Translations under genes and position numbers: made by a program
Part shown: positions 1-5,692 of the stretch, piece after piece
How positions within the stretch are numbered: the first letter of the stretch is position 1
Layout of the letters: every line of letters begins with the position of its first letter
Notes under the pieces: model-generated
The model's database searches: none
The model's input: the letters and a program-made list of their open reading frames with translations, nothing else
What the model was told of the DNA's origin: nothing
Assembly: GCA_947176685.1 (NCBI GenBank)
Contig: CAMWRL010000115.1
Location: forward strand, 1-5,731
Length of the DNA: 5,731 nucleotides
Direction of reading: 5' to 3'
Source of the DNA: an uncultured Ruminococcus sp.
GTDB lineage: Bacteria > Bacillota > Clostridia > Oscillospirales > Ruminococcaceae

Positions 1-1180
1 AGTGGTGGAAAAGTCTGATTCCTGTGAACGCCATAGCAATATTGTACTTGTTGCATGTCTCAATTACGTTGTCGTCACGGATAGAGCCGCCGGGTTCAGC
101 AATGTACTCAACGCCGGACTTCTTGGCACGTTCGATATTGTCACCGAACGGGAAGAATGCGTCAGAACCCAGACAAACGCCTGTATTCTTTGCAAGCCAT
201 GCTTTCTTTTCCTCAACAGTGAAAACTTCCGGCTTTGTCTTGAAAATTCTCTGCCACTCGCCGTCACGGAGAACGTCTTCGTATTCGTCGCCTATATAAA
301 CGTCAATAGCGTTGTCACGGTCTGCACGGCGGATACCGTCAACAAAGTCAAGTCCCATAACTTTCGGGGACTGTCTCAGCCACCAGTTGTCAGCCTTTTG
401 TCCGGCAAGGCGTGTGCAGTGGATTCTTGACTGCTGTCCTGCGCCAATGCCTATAGCCTGACCGTCCTTTACGTAGCACACGGAGTTTGACTGCGTATAT
501 TTCAGTGTGATAAGTGAAATCATTAAATCATCAAGCTTGTCAGCCGGAATGTCCTTGTTTTCTGTTACAACGTTTGCAAGAAGTTCTTTGTTAATGTCAA
601 GTTCGTTGCGTCCCTGCTCGAAAGATACGCCGTACACCTGTTTAGTCTCAATCGGAGCAGGCTTGTAATTTTCGTCTATTTTGAGTATGCAGTAAGTGCC
701 TTTTCTCTTGGATTTGAGGATTTCAAGAGCTTCTTCGTCATAGTCGGGAGCAATAACGCCGTCTGAAACTTCTCTCTGAATCATTTTTGCAGTACATACA
801 TCAACCTTGTCGGAAAGTGCGATAAAGTCACCGTAAGATGACATTCTGTCCGCACCTCTTGCACGGGCATAGGCACTTGCAAGGGGAGAGAGTTCGCCGA
901 GGTCGTCAACCCAGTAAATTTTTTTGAGGTCATCGCAAAGCGGTCTGCCGATTGCCGCACCTGCCGGAGAAACGTGTTTGAAAGAAGTAGCCGCACAAAC
1001 ACCTGTAGCAGCTTTGAGTTCCTTAACAAGCTGCCAGCCGTTGAGAGCGTCAAGAAGATTTATATAACCCGGTCTGCCGCAGAGAACCTCTATAGGAAGT
1101 TCAGAGCCGTCAGCCATATAAACTCTTGATGGTTTCTGATTGGGATTACAGCCGTATTTTAACTGCATTTCATTTGACAT
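1..1180 (-). CDS. purH: Stand-alone AICAR transformylase (phosphoribosylaminoimidazolecarboxamide formyltransferase), C-terminal module of PurH only
   Basis: This enzyme transfers a formyl group from 10-formyl-tetrahydrofolate to AICAR, giving FAICAR, the penultimate step of IMP synthesis in the cytosol. I read 393 codons. KYGCNPNQKP (residues 8-17) matches the RYGENPHQ start of the PurH transformylase domain. The catalytic Lys-His pair is K68-H69 in SFKHVSPAG. DGQAIGIGAGQQSR (239-252), GSDAFFPF (338-345) and PGGSIRD (363-369) are further family landmarks. The protein closes with FTGIRLFHH (385-393), where most PurH proteins end in RHFRH, so base 1 is probably the first base of the stop codon and the protein is essentially complete. 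The start lies 8 nt after a perfect AGGAGG. The roughly 200-residue N-terminal IMP cyclohydrolase domain of bifunctional PurH is absent, and a separate cyclohydrolase lies upstream in the same operon. Function is confident from family motifs; the split architecture is seen directly. Confidence 0.95.
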   Translation of the reverse strand, partial: MSNEMQLKYGCNPNQKPSRVYMADGSELPIEVLCGRPGYINLLDALNGWQLVKELKAATGVCAATSFKHVSPAGAAIGRPLCDDLKKIYWVDDLGELSPLASAYARARGADRMSSYGDFIALSDKVDVCTAKMIQREVSDGVIAPDYDEEALEILKSKRKGTYCILKIDENYKPAPIETKQVYGVSFEQGRNELDINKELLANVVTENKDIPADKLDDLMISLITLKYTQSNSVCYVKDGQAIGIGAGQQSRIHCTRLAGQKADNWWLRQSPKVMGLDFVDGIRRADRDNAIDVYIGDEYEDVLRDGEWQRIFKTKPEVFTVEEKKAWLAKNTGVCLGSDAFFPFGDNIERAKKSGVEYIAEPGGSIRDDNVIETCNKYNIAMAFTGIRLFHH

Positions 1181-1188
1181 AATAATGT

Positions 1189-1194
1189 CCTCCT
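1189..1194 (-). promoter_or_regulatory. Strong Shine-Dalgarno site of the AICAR transformylase gene, abutting the upstream stop codon
   Basis: The minus strand reads TAAAGGAGGAC just before this gene. The TAA is the lipoprotein stop and the perfect AGGAGG begins in its last base, 8 nt before the ATG at 1180. This is the strongest ribosome site among the internal genes and gives the transformylase its own initiation signal. Confidence 0.85.
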
Positions 1195-1998
1195 TTAATT
1201 ATAATTTTGGTATTCATATTCTGTAAAACATATACTTATATCGTCCTTGAAATTTTCCATTTTCAACGGACGGTTATGTTCATCATATGTATATTTTTCT
1301 TCTTCTGAAACTTTTCCGTAGTCTGTACGGTGCGTGACAATATTTCCGTTTTCGTCATAAGTAAAAGTTTCCTCAGTGTAAAAATAAGGACCTTCACTTT
1401 TTTTCCATATCATCTGACCGTTGTCGTCATATTTATATTCATAGTCATAGGAAAAATCATTTCCGTCACTGACTGTATAATCCTCACGGGAAGGGTCTTT
1501 GTCACCATTGTACGTGTAATTTACAATATAATCTGTATTTTCGTTTTCCATATTCTTATATGAAGACTCTTTTGACAAAGTGCCGTCAGAATTGTACTCA
1601 TAAAGATTGAAATTACCGCCTTTCAGATAGTCAGAATGAACTGTGCCGTCTGCATTATATTCGTAAGTATAATCCCATACGGATTTCTCGAAACTGTCTT
1701 TTGTTGTCTGATTAATACGATATATTTCGTTGTCATGAGCGTCATAGAAAACATAATTCCGTTGGACTGTACCGTCCTGAGAAGTAATATTTTCTATACA
1801 TCTGTACATGGTATTTTCCGGAACTTTGTTCACATCTTCTGCATAATACGGTTCACTTTCTGTTGTGATTATTTCTGTAACAGTGGTAGTTTTTTCTTTA
1901 ACTGGTTCGGAAATTTCTTCTGTAACGGGCTTATTTTCACAAGCGGACAGACATATAAGACAGCATAAAACAGCAATTATTTTTTTAGTTGTTTTCAT
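1195..1998 (-). CDS. Predicted lipoprotein with tyrosine-rich YD/Rhs-like repeats
   Basis: This 267-residue protein is predicted to be exported and lipid-anchored on the outer face of the membrane. The N-terminus has a basic start (MKTTKK), a short hydrophobic core, and a lipobox LSAC with the modified Cys at position 20. A Thr/Glu-rich linker follows (about residues 25-50). The rest carries loosely repeated Tyr-x-Tyr-(Asn/Asp)-x-(Asp/Asn)-Gly units: YEYNADGT (112-119), YEYNSDGT (133-140), YTYNGDK (161-167), YKYDDNGQ (188-195), FTYDENGN (212-219) and YTYDEHNRP (236-244). These resemble YD repeats of Rhs/wall-associated proteins, which form beta-sheet shells, but no toxin domain or Rhs core is present and the protein is short. 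The start overlaps the preceding HAD gene by ATGA and has an AAGGAG 6 nt upstream. The stop lies 14 nt before the AICAR transformylase start. Its ligand is unknown, and any link to purine metabolism is only positional. Confidence 0.85.
   Translation of the reverse strand: MKTTKKIIAVLCCLICLSACENKPVTEEISEPVKEKTTTVTEIITTESEPYYAEDVNKVPENTMYRCIENITSQDGTVQRNYVFYDAHDNEIYRINQTTKDSFEKSVWDYTYEYNADGTVHSDYLKGGNFNLYEYNSDGTLSKESSYKNMENENTDYIVNYTYNGDKDPSREDYTVSDGNDFSYDYEYKYDDNGQMIWKKSEGPYFYTEETFTYDENGNIVTHRTDYGKVSEEEKYTYDEHNRPLKMENFKDDISICFTEYEYQNYN
1995..1998 (-). other. ATGA stop-start overlap, HAD gene to lipoprotein gene
   Basis: The ATG of the lipoprotein and the TGA of the HAD gene share bases in an ATGA. 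An AAGGAG at 2005-2010, inside the last HAD codons, can drive initiation, so the lipoprotein has both coupling and its own ribosome site. Confidence 0.8.
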
Positions 1999-2462
1999 AA
2001 ATTTCTCCTTATGCGGATTATTTCATTTTTGATATTATCCGTCCAGTCTGTATCATTTTCTTTAAGAAGATACACTCGAAAACCATATGCGATACCGTTC
2101 TGGTATACTGAAATTTCGTCATCAACGTGCAGGTCTATATGGTACTTTGCAGGGTATTTTGACGGCAGTATTTCAATATTGTTTTTCTGAACTTCTTCCG
2201 CATGACGTTTTCCGTTTATGATGTTGTCGATTTTTATTCCGTAGTGTCTGAAAATATTTTTTATATACCTTTCCGACCGGAAAGACGTTGTATAAATCCA
2301 TAGCTTTATGCCGAAGCTGTTTATCCATTGCAGTAACTCCGGAGTACCTTTTCTTAGTCTGTCAATATAAATCCTGTCCAGCGGAAATTTAAGACCGTCT
2401 TCCGCCGGAACTTTTTCGGGATTTATAAAGAGTGTTTCGTCCAAATCAAAAGAAACAATCAT
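1995..2462 (-). CDS. HAD superfamily phosphatase-like protein, capless
   Basis: This 155-residue soluble protein has the haloacid dehalogenase fold motifs in order. Motif I is FDLDETL (residues 5-11), with D6 as the expected nucleophile and D8 as the acid/base. Motif II is YTTS (57-60). A lysine candidate for motif III is K102 or K106, near SKYPAKY. Motif IV is VDDE (113-116), with D114/D115 as Mg2+ ligands. The spacing leaves little room for a cap domain, and capless HAD enzymes often act on large substrates such as phosphoproteins or on accessible nucleotides. The substrate cannot be told from the sequence. All catalytic positions are present, so an active phosphohydrolase is plausible. The start overlaps the upstream zinc-ribbon gene by ATGA and has no visible Shine-Dalgarno sequence, which suggests translation by re-initiation. 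The assignment to HAD is strong; a nucleotidase role is suggested only by the neighbouring purine genes. Confidence 0.85.
   Translation of the reverse strand: MIVSFDLDETLFINPEKVPAEDGLKFPLDRIYIDRLRKGTPELLQWINSFGIKLWIYTTSFRSERYIKNIFRHYGIKIDNIINGKRHAEEVQKNNIEILPSKYPAKYHIDLHVDDEISVYQNGIAYGFRVYLLKENDTDWTDNIKNEIIRIRRNL
2459..2462 (-). other. ATGA stop-start overlap without a Shine-Dalgarno, zinc-ribbon gene to HAD gene
   Basis: The TGA of the zinc-ribbon gene and the ATG of the HAD gene share an ATGA. The 20 bases before this ATG contain no purine-rich GGAG-like run, so HAD translation probably depends on ribosomes finishing the upstream gene. Confidence 0.75.
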
Positions 2463-2917
2463 GTAGTAATGATAATGGTGATAAATGTTGTAACAGCGAA
2501 TGATATCAGGAAAAGACCATACAGCATAAGTCCTGTAGATAATTTTGATGGATTTTTAATATCCGGATTTACGGGTCTTTTGTGTGCTAAATGTACAGGT
2601 ACTGCCACAGAATAAACCGCTGATACAAAAAGTACCAATATACCAATGCCCTCTGCGATGTCTGAACCTGAATCCATTAAAATAACAAATAAAAATGATA
2701 TTGCTATCTGAATAATATCAGCTGTTATTATTGAGTTATTCCATTTTTTTCTGAGTTTCGGATAATTTATTCCATGGTTTGTTATAGTGTTTTCGGAATA
2801 TGGTATATATTCGTTCAGGATAATTTCAGTATCGCAGTATTCGCACTTCAGAACATTTACATTCGGAACTATATGAAGCTGTGCATTGCAGTTCGGACAT
2901 TTTACAACTTCTGCCAT
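2459..2917 (-). CDS. Small membrane protein with N-terminal zinc ribbon
   Basis: This is a 152-residue protein of unknown function. A four-cysteine zinc ribbon is visible at the N-terminus: CPNC (C7, C10) and CEYC (C25, C28), spaced 14 residues apart as in rubredoxin-like knuckles. A polar, basic stretch follows (about 40-62). Three hydrophobic segments then lie near residues 63-81, 88-107 and 129-150, with a positively charged loop (about 110-128, including HKRP) between the last two. The expected arrangement is a cytosolic zinc ribbon tethered to the membrane. Such ribbon-plus-helices proteins are common in clostridia and mostly uncharacterised. The ATG is supported by AAGGAG 11 nt upstream. 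The 29-nt gap before it is the longest in the window and holds no terminator. The gene is coupled downstream to the HAD gene. The domain reading is secure; the function is unknown. Confidence 0.8.
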   Translation of the reverse strand: MAEVVKCPNCNAQLHIVPNVNVLKCEYCDTEIILNEYIPYSENTITNHGINYPKLRKKWNNSIITADIIQIAISFLFVILMDSGSDIAEGIGILVLFVSAVYSVAVPVHLAHKRPVNPDIKNPSKLSTGLMLYGLFLISFAVTTFITIIITT

Positions 2918-2946
2918 AATATATTCATCTCCTTATCAAAATTAAA

Positions 2947-3339
2947 TTATACACTGTCATAAAATTCCGGAGAGGCAACAAAACCGATAAACAAAATAAT
3001 AATTGTTGTTATTACGTATAAAATCCACTTTATAATCTGTTTTCTGCCATTTTTTATACTGAAAACTATGTCCGCAATTATCATGAGTATAAGAACTATT
3101 GATATTTTGTCATTGTAGTACATTGACAGTTGCATTCCTATGTCGTCAAACCACAAAAAATAATCTGATATACCGTGACTGTAACAAAAACTCCATACTT
3201 TAATATAGATATTATGATTATCTTCATAGTTTAAAATCGTTAGGACATTTATAATTATATATGTAATGCATAACGGGAAAATCAGCAGTTTATTGAATGA
3301 AAGCAGAAGTTTTATTATTGATTTTTTTAATTTTGTCAT
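2947..3339 (-). CDS. Small integral membrane protein, hypothetical
   Basis: This is a 130-residue protein that I do not recognise. It begins with a basic, lysine-rich N-terminus (MTKLKK) and has hydrophobic segments near residues 17-36, 79-95 and 103-122. Between the first and second lies a longer polar loop (about 37-77) rich in Asp, Tyr and aromatic residues. The short link between the second and third helix is basic (KNGRKQ), which by the positive-inside rule would place it in the cytosol. The gene is notably AT-rich: 60 sampled bases at 3001-3060 are about 23% GC. Its ATG overlaps the IMP cyclohydrolase stop by one base and lacks a clear Shine-Dalgarno. The long open frame, the membrane pattern and the tight junction support it as real, but no homologous family can be named. 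Confidence 0.7.
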   Translation of the reverse strand: MTKLKKSIIKLLLSFNKLLIFPLCITYIIINVLTILNYEDNHNIYIKVWSFCYSHGISDYFLWFDDIGMQLSMYYNDKISIVLILMIIADIVFSIKNGRKQIIKWILYVITTIIILFIGFVASPEFYDSV

Positions 3340-3341
3340 TA
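3337..3341 (-). other. TAATG stop-start overlap, IMP cyclohydrolase gene to small membrane protein gene
   Basis: The stop TAA of the cyclohydrolase and the ATG of the next gene share one base. No strong Shine-Dalgarno precedes this ATG, so the membrane protein is probably translated by re-initiation at a low ratio to the enzyme. Confidence 0.7.
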
Positions 3342-4052
3342 CTTATTCTTGTTGATTATTCTTGTTTCCTCCGAACCGTCCTCAAGATTTACATAGCGTA
3401 CAAAAAGCGAAACTTTATTATCTTCGTTAAGGCTGTTCCAGAGAGTTTCCGTAAACTCGTCAATACCGCCCTTTATAGCGACAAGCTTAGGCTCTCCCTC
3501 AAAGCTCGGAAGCGGATTTCCGTCACCCATGTACGTATGTATAAAACGTCCCTCACCTGCAACGGGATTGCTGTATGTGAAAGTATGTCTTAAACAGCAG
3601 TCCGGATTGCCGTTGTTGCTTTTGAGAATGGACATGGCATAGTTGAATCCGCCGTCCTCAAAGTGCAGTATGCCGGAAATTCTGGGAGTATAGTTGGGAG
3701 CGTCGTCCTCAAACTCACGGGTGCGGAGTGACTGCTCAAATGTATACTGCTTGTCCATAAGGTCGTAAATGGTGTCTGTCTGGTCGCCGTTGGTAACGAT
3801 TAACTTGTTGCCCAGCACTCTTACAGGCGCGTAAATAATAAGATGTGGGTCTGTGAGTTTGGACGGGTCAAAAGCTTGGGTACGTATGCCCCTGCCCTCC
3901 TCAACGAAAACACGGTTGCGGCTGTTTTCGCTTCTGCCCATTATGAAGTATGCAGTAACGACATATTTACCGCACTCGCATCTGCCGATGATTATACCTC
4001 TGCCGGGGTAGGCATTTGAACTTAATTCCTTTGCAATGTCGAGTTTTTCCAT
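3339..4052 (-). CDS. purO: PurO-type IMP cyclohydrolase, stand-alone
   Basis: This 237-residue cytosolic enzyme should close FAICAR to IMP, the last step of de novo purine synthesis. It belongs to the PurO/IMP_cyclohyd family, which was first characterised in archaea and is unrelated in sequence to the N-terminal domain of bacterial PurH. Landmarks are NAYPGRGI (residues 13-20), MGRSENSRNR (38-47), the DAPNYTPRISGI block (117-128) and GEGRFIHTY (166-174). The length covers the whole family domain with no extra domain. The ATG at 4052 gives the right N-terminus; a Shine-Dalgarno AAGGAG lies 11 nt upstream, slightly farther than usual, and abuts the preceding stop codon. The stand-alone AICAR transformylase four genes downstream supplies the preceding step, so together they replace a bifunctional PurH. 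Identification is by conserved blocks; catalysis is inferred. Confidence 0.9.
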   Translation of the reverse strand: MEKLDIAKELSSNAYPGRGIIIGRCECGKYVVTAYFIMGRSENSRNRVFVEEGRGIRTQAFDPSKLTDPHLIIYAPVRVLGNKLIVTNGDQTDTIYDLMDKQYTFEQSLRTREFEDDAPNYTPRISGILHFEDGGFNYAMSILKSNNGNPDCCLRHTFTYSNPVAGEGRFIHTYMGDGNPLPSFEGEPKLVAIKGGIDEFTETLWNSLNEDNKVSLFVRYVNLEDGSEETRIINKNK

Positions 4053-4063
4053 GATAAAACATT

Positions 4064-4069
4064 CTCCTT
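4064..4069 (-). promoter_or_regulatory. Shine-Dalgarno site of the IMP cyclohydrolase gene, abutting the upstream stop
   Basis: The minus strand reads TAAAGGAGAATG after the second paralog. The TAA is its stop codon and AAGGAG begins within it. The first ATG after it (ending the string) is out of frame with the enzyme, and the correct ATG is 11 nt after the GGAG. The same stop-plus-ribosome-site layout precedes the AICAR transformylase. Confidence 0.75.
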
Positions 4070-4557
4070 TATATTGTATTTATAAAATTATATTTGTCAG
4101 TATCATATTCGTGCCACGGTGAACGACCGTTGAACGAACTGAGATAAACAACTTTGTCGTCAAGTATGTCTATTTCCATACCGTGTTCGATTTCCCAGTC
4201 ACAGCGACATTCAAGCTGATAACCGATTTTATTTTCGTTCTTCGGCTTTTTGATTATAAGTACAGTTGGCTTGAAGCATTTCAGCATTTCAAGTGCGGGA
4301 GTTTCGGAAGTGACGGAAATTTTCATTTTTCCATAAACATCACCGCCAACGTCCTCCATAAAATCCATGCAATAAGCCTTAGCACCTCTGCAAATGACAT
4401 CAAGCATTTTTTCGGTCATATTATTGAAATGTTCAGCACACTTCTGAGCGTATTCAATTTCTGCACCGTTAATCATGACTTCAATTTCAGTACCGAATAT
4501 TTCAGAGTATATTTTCCCCTCAATGCCGTAACAGCCTTGTTTTATATCCGTAATCAT
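4069..4557 (-). CDS. Small protein of uncharacterised family (DUF6985-like), second tandem copy
   Basis: This 162-residue soluble protein is a paralog of the adjacent upstream gene; by hand count about 65% of aligned residues match. Both open with the same 21 residues, starting MITDIKQGCYGIEG. Both share IEYAQKC, GAKAYC, LEMLKCF and ENKIGYQL, and the long core W-EIEHGME-ID-ILDDKVVYLS followed by FNG-x-SPW (about 121-148). The combination of a C-terminal (E/D)WE-EHG, a D-K-V strand and a FNG...PW end recalls DUF6985/DUF2004-type proteins, some of which are suspected immunity or accessory proteins; I make this link from memory with modest confidence. There is no signal peptide or membrane segment. 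Residues E116-C-R-C119 replace the four-cysteine run of the other copy. It begins 3 nt after the upstream stop, with AGAGG 8 nt before the ATG. Function unknown. Confidence 0.75.
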   Translation of the reverse strand: MITDIKQGCYGIEGKIYSEIFGTEIEVMINGAEIEYAQKCAEHFNNMTEKMLDVICRGAKAYCMDFMEDVGGDVYGKMKISVTSETPALEMLKCFKPTVLIIKKPKNENKIGYQLECRCDWEIEHGMEIDILDDKVVYLSSFNGRSPWHEYDTDKYNFINTI

Positions 4558-4560
4558 ATT

Positions 4561-5061
4561 TTATGCCTCTATCCGATTAATATAATTTTCGTCGTCATCG
4601 TCTTCGTATTCAAGCCACGGCGAATAGCCATTAAATAAACTTAAATACACAACTTTGTCGTCAAGTATGTCAATTTCCATGCCGTGTTCGATTTCCCATT
4701 CACAACAACAGCAAAGCTGATAGCCGATTTTGTTTTCGTCTTCGGGTTCTTCGATTACAAGCATTTGTAGTCTGAAACATTTCAGCATTTCAAGTGGCGG
4801 AGTTTCAGCAGTTACCGGAATAGTCAAATCTTCTGCCAGTTCACCGCCTGTAATGTCTATTAAGTCCAGACAATAAGCCTTTGCACCTTTGCAGATAGTT
4901 TCAAGCATTTCAGGGCTTAAATTCCTGAAATGTTCAATACATTTCTGTGCGTACTCAATGCTTACTTCATCATAAATACTGACTTCAATTTCAGTATTGA
5001 AAATTTCAGAGTATATTTTTCCCTCAATGCCATAACAGCCTTGTTTTATATCCGTAATCAT
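4561..5061 (-). CDS. Small protein of uncharacterised family (DUF6985-like), first tandem copy
   Basis: This is a 166-residue acidic, soluble protein with no signal peptide or membrane helix. It shares its N-terminal 21 residues and its C-terminal core (WEIEHGMEIDILDDKVVYLS, 122-141, then FNG-x-SPW) exactly or nearly so with the next gene, so the two form a tandem duplicate pair. Differences from the second copy are four consecutive cysteines at 117-120 just before the core, an acidic tail with DDDD near 154-157, and Glu-rich EEPEDEN (104-110) where the other copy has KKPKNEN. The four Cys codons are TGC TGT TGT TGT. The start overlaps the purN stop as ATGA, and only a weak ribosome site (AAGG, about 10 nt upstream) is seen, so it is probably coupled to purN translation. 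Its relation to DUF6985-type proteins is tentative and its role unknown. Confidence 0.75.
   Translation of the reverse strand: MITDIKQGCYGIEGKIYSEIFNTEIEVSIYDEVSIEYAQKCIEHFRNLSPEMLETICKGAKAYCLDLIDITGGELAEDLTIPVTAETPPLEMLKCFRLQMLVIEEPEDENKIGYQLCCCCEWEIEHGMEIDILDDKVVYLSLFNGYSPWLEYEDDDDENYINRIEA
5058..5061 (-). other. ATGA stop-start overlap, purN to first paralog
   Basis: The TGA ending purN and the ATG of the first DUF-like gene share an ATGA, which ties translation of an accessory gene directly to a core purine enzyme. Confidence 0.8.
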
Positions 5062-5681
5062 TTTACATAAGCCTTTCCGTTGATAATTTCAATTCTGTCC
5101 TGACAGAAAAGCGAAACAGCTTTGGGAAGCAGTTTCCACTCAACGTTTTCCATAATGCGGCGTTGCAGAATTTCGGGTGTGTCGTCGTTTTCAACGTTTA
5201 CAGTGCCTTGCAGGATTATTGCGCCTGCGTCAGCCTTTTCGTTGACGAAGTGTATCGTTGCACCGGATACCTTGACGCCGTATTCAAGGGCTTTTTCGTG
5301 GACTTTGAGTCCGTAGTAGCCCTCACCGCAGAAAGACGGTATAAGTGCAGGGTGAACGTTTATGATTTTGTATGCGTATTCTTTTGTAACGCATTCGTCA
5401 AGAATCGTCATAAAGCCTGCAAGCACAATAAGGTCGGCTTTTTCCTCACGGAGAGCGTCAAGTATCGCTTTACTGTATGTAACGCTGTCGGAGTACTCTT
5501 TTCGGAGGATAACTCTTGTCGGAATGTCATTATTCCTTGCCCTTTCAAGTGCGTAAACGTCAGGTTTTGAGGAAATCACGCAGGTGATTTTACCGTCTTT
5601 TATTATGCCGGAATTTTCCGCATCTATAAGTGCCTGTAAATTCGTTCCGCCGCCGGATACCAGAACTATTATATTTTTCAT
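5058..5681 (-). CDS. purN: Phosphoribosylglycinamide formyltransferase (GAR transformylase)
   Basis: PurN transfers a formyl group from 10-formyl-tetrahydrofolate to GAR, giving FGAR, the third step of purine synthesis, in the cytosol. The 207-residue length is normal for the family. The N-terminus has the nucleotide-binding loop VSGGGTNLQ (8-16). The catalytic triad is visible: N108 and H110 in NVHPALIPSF (108-117), and D151 in EKADAGAIILQG (148-159). The region after IPSF carries the longer CGEGYYGLKVHEKAL form instead of the short PGLHTHRQAL of E. coli; this is, from memory, the usual clostridial variant. I chose the ATG at 5681 because GGAGG (5687-5691) lies 5 nt upstream and the protein then starts MKNIIVLVSGGG. 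An in-frame ATG at 5699 would add six residues but sits upstream of that ribosome site. The stop overlaps the next gene. PurN is a confident call. Confidence 0.96.
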   Translation of the reverse strand: MKNIIVLVSGGGTNLQALIDAENSGIIKDGKITCVISSKPDVYALERARNNDIPTRVILRKEYSDSVTYSKAILDALREEKADLIVLAGFMTILDECVTKEYAYKIINVHPALIPSFCGEGYYGLKVHEKALEYGVKVSGATIHFVNEKADAGAIILQGTVNVENDDTPEILQRRIMENVEWKLLPKAVSLFCQDRIEIINGKAYVK

Positions 5682-5686
5682 TAAAT

Positions 5687-5691
5687 CCTCC
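5687..5691 (-). promoter_or_regulatory. Shine-Dalgarno site of purN
   Basis: GGAGG on the minus strand ends 5 nt before the ATG at 5681. It decides the start, since the alternative ATG at 5699 lies upstream of it. Confidence 0.85.
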
Positions 5692-5692
5692 G

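Larger units (their letters stand above)
4069..5061 (-). repeat. Tandem gene duplication, two units of about 500 nt
   Basis: Two adjacent paralogous genes start 504 nt apart. Their first roughly 80 coding bases differ at only a handful of positions. A second conserved stretch, at about 4650-4700 and 4148-4200, spans the codons of the WEIEHGMEIDILDDKVVYL core. Between these blocks the copies diverge strongly, including charge-changing substitutions and a short indel near residue 30. Confidence 0.85.

Noticed and set aside
2..430. Long plus-strand open frame at the left edge
   Set aside because: It lies entirely opposite the AICAR transformylase, whose motifs are unmistakable in the minus frame. 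The plus-strand protein has no recognisable motif and no ribosome site.
781..1053. Minus-strand open frame of 90 codons
   Set aside because: It is an alternate frame inside the AICAR transformylase, covering the stretch downstream of the catalytic KH motif. It has no ribosome site and an implausible composition.
1330..1968. Two plus-strand open frames rich in Ile, Phe and Val
   Set aside because: They are antisense shadows of the Tyr/Asp-rich lipoprotein repeats, which give hydrophobic residues on the other strand. There are no start signals.
1195..1998. Rhs or contact-dependent toxin
   Set aside because: It is too short, has a lipobox, and has no variable C-terminal toxin domain; only the repeat style is similar.
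2918..2946. Possible terminator or promoter in the longest gap
   Set aside because: The 29-nt gap is AT-rich but shows no GC-rich inverted repeat followed by a T run. It is too short for a convincing promoter and mainly holds the AAGGAG ribosome site.
4183..4638. Plus-strand open frame of 151 codons
   Set aside because: It is antisense to both tandem paralogs and crosses their junction. Conservation between the copies is clearly in the minus reading frame.
5163..5570. Plus-strand open frame of 135 codons
   Set aside because: It is antisense to purN, where the catalytic Asn, His and Asp residues are in the minus frame.
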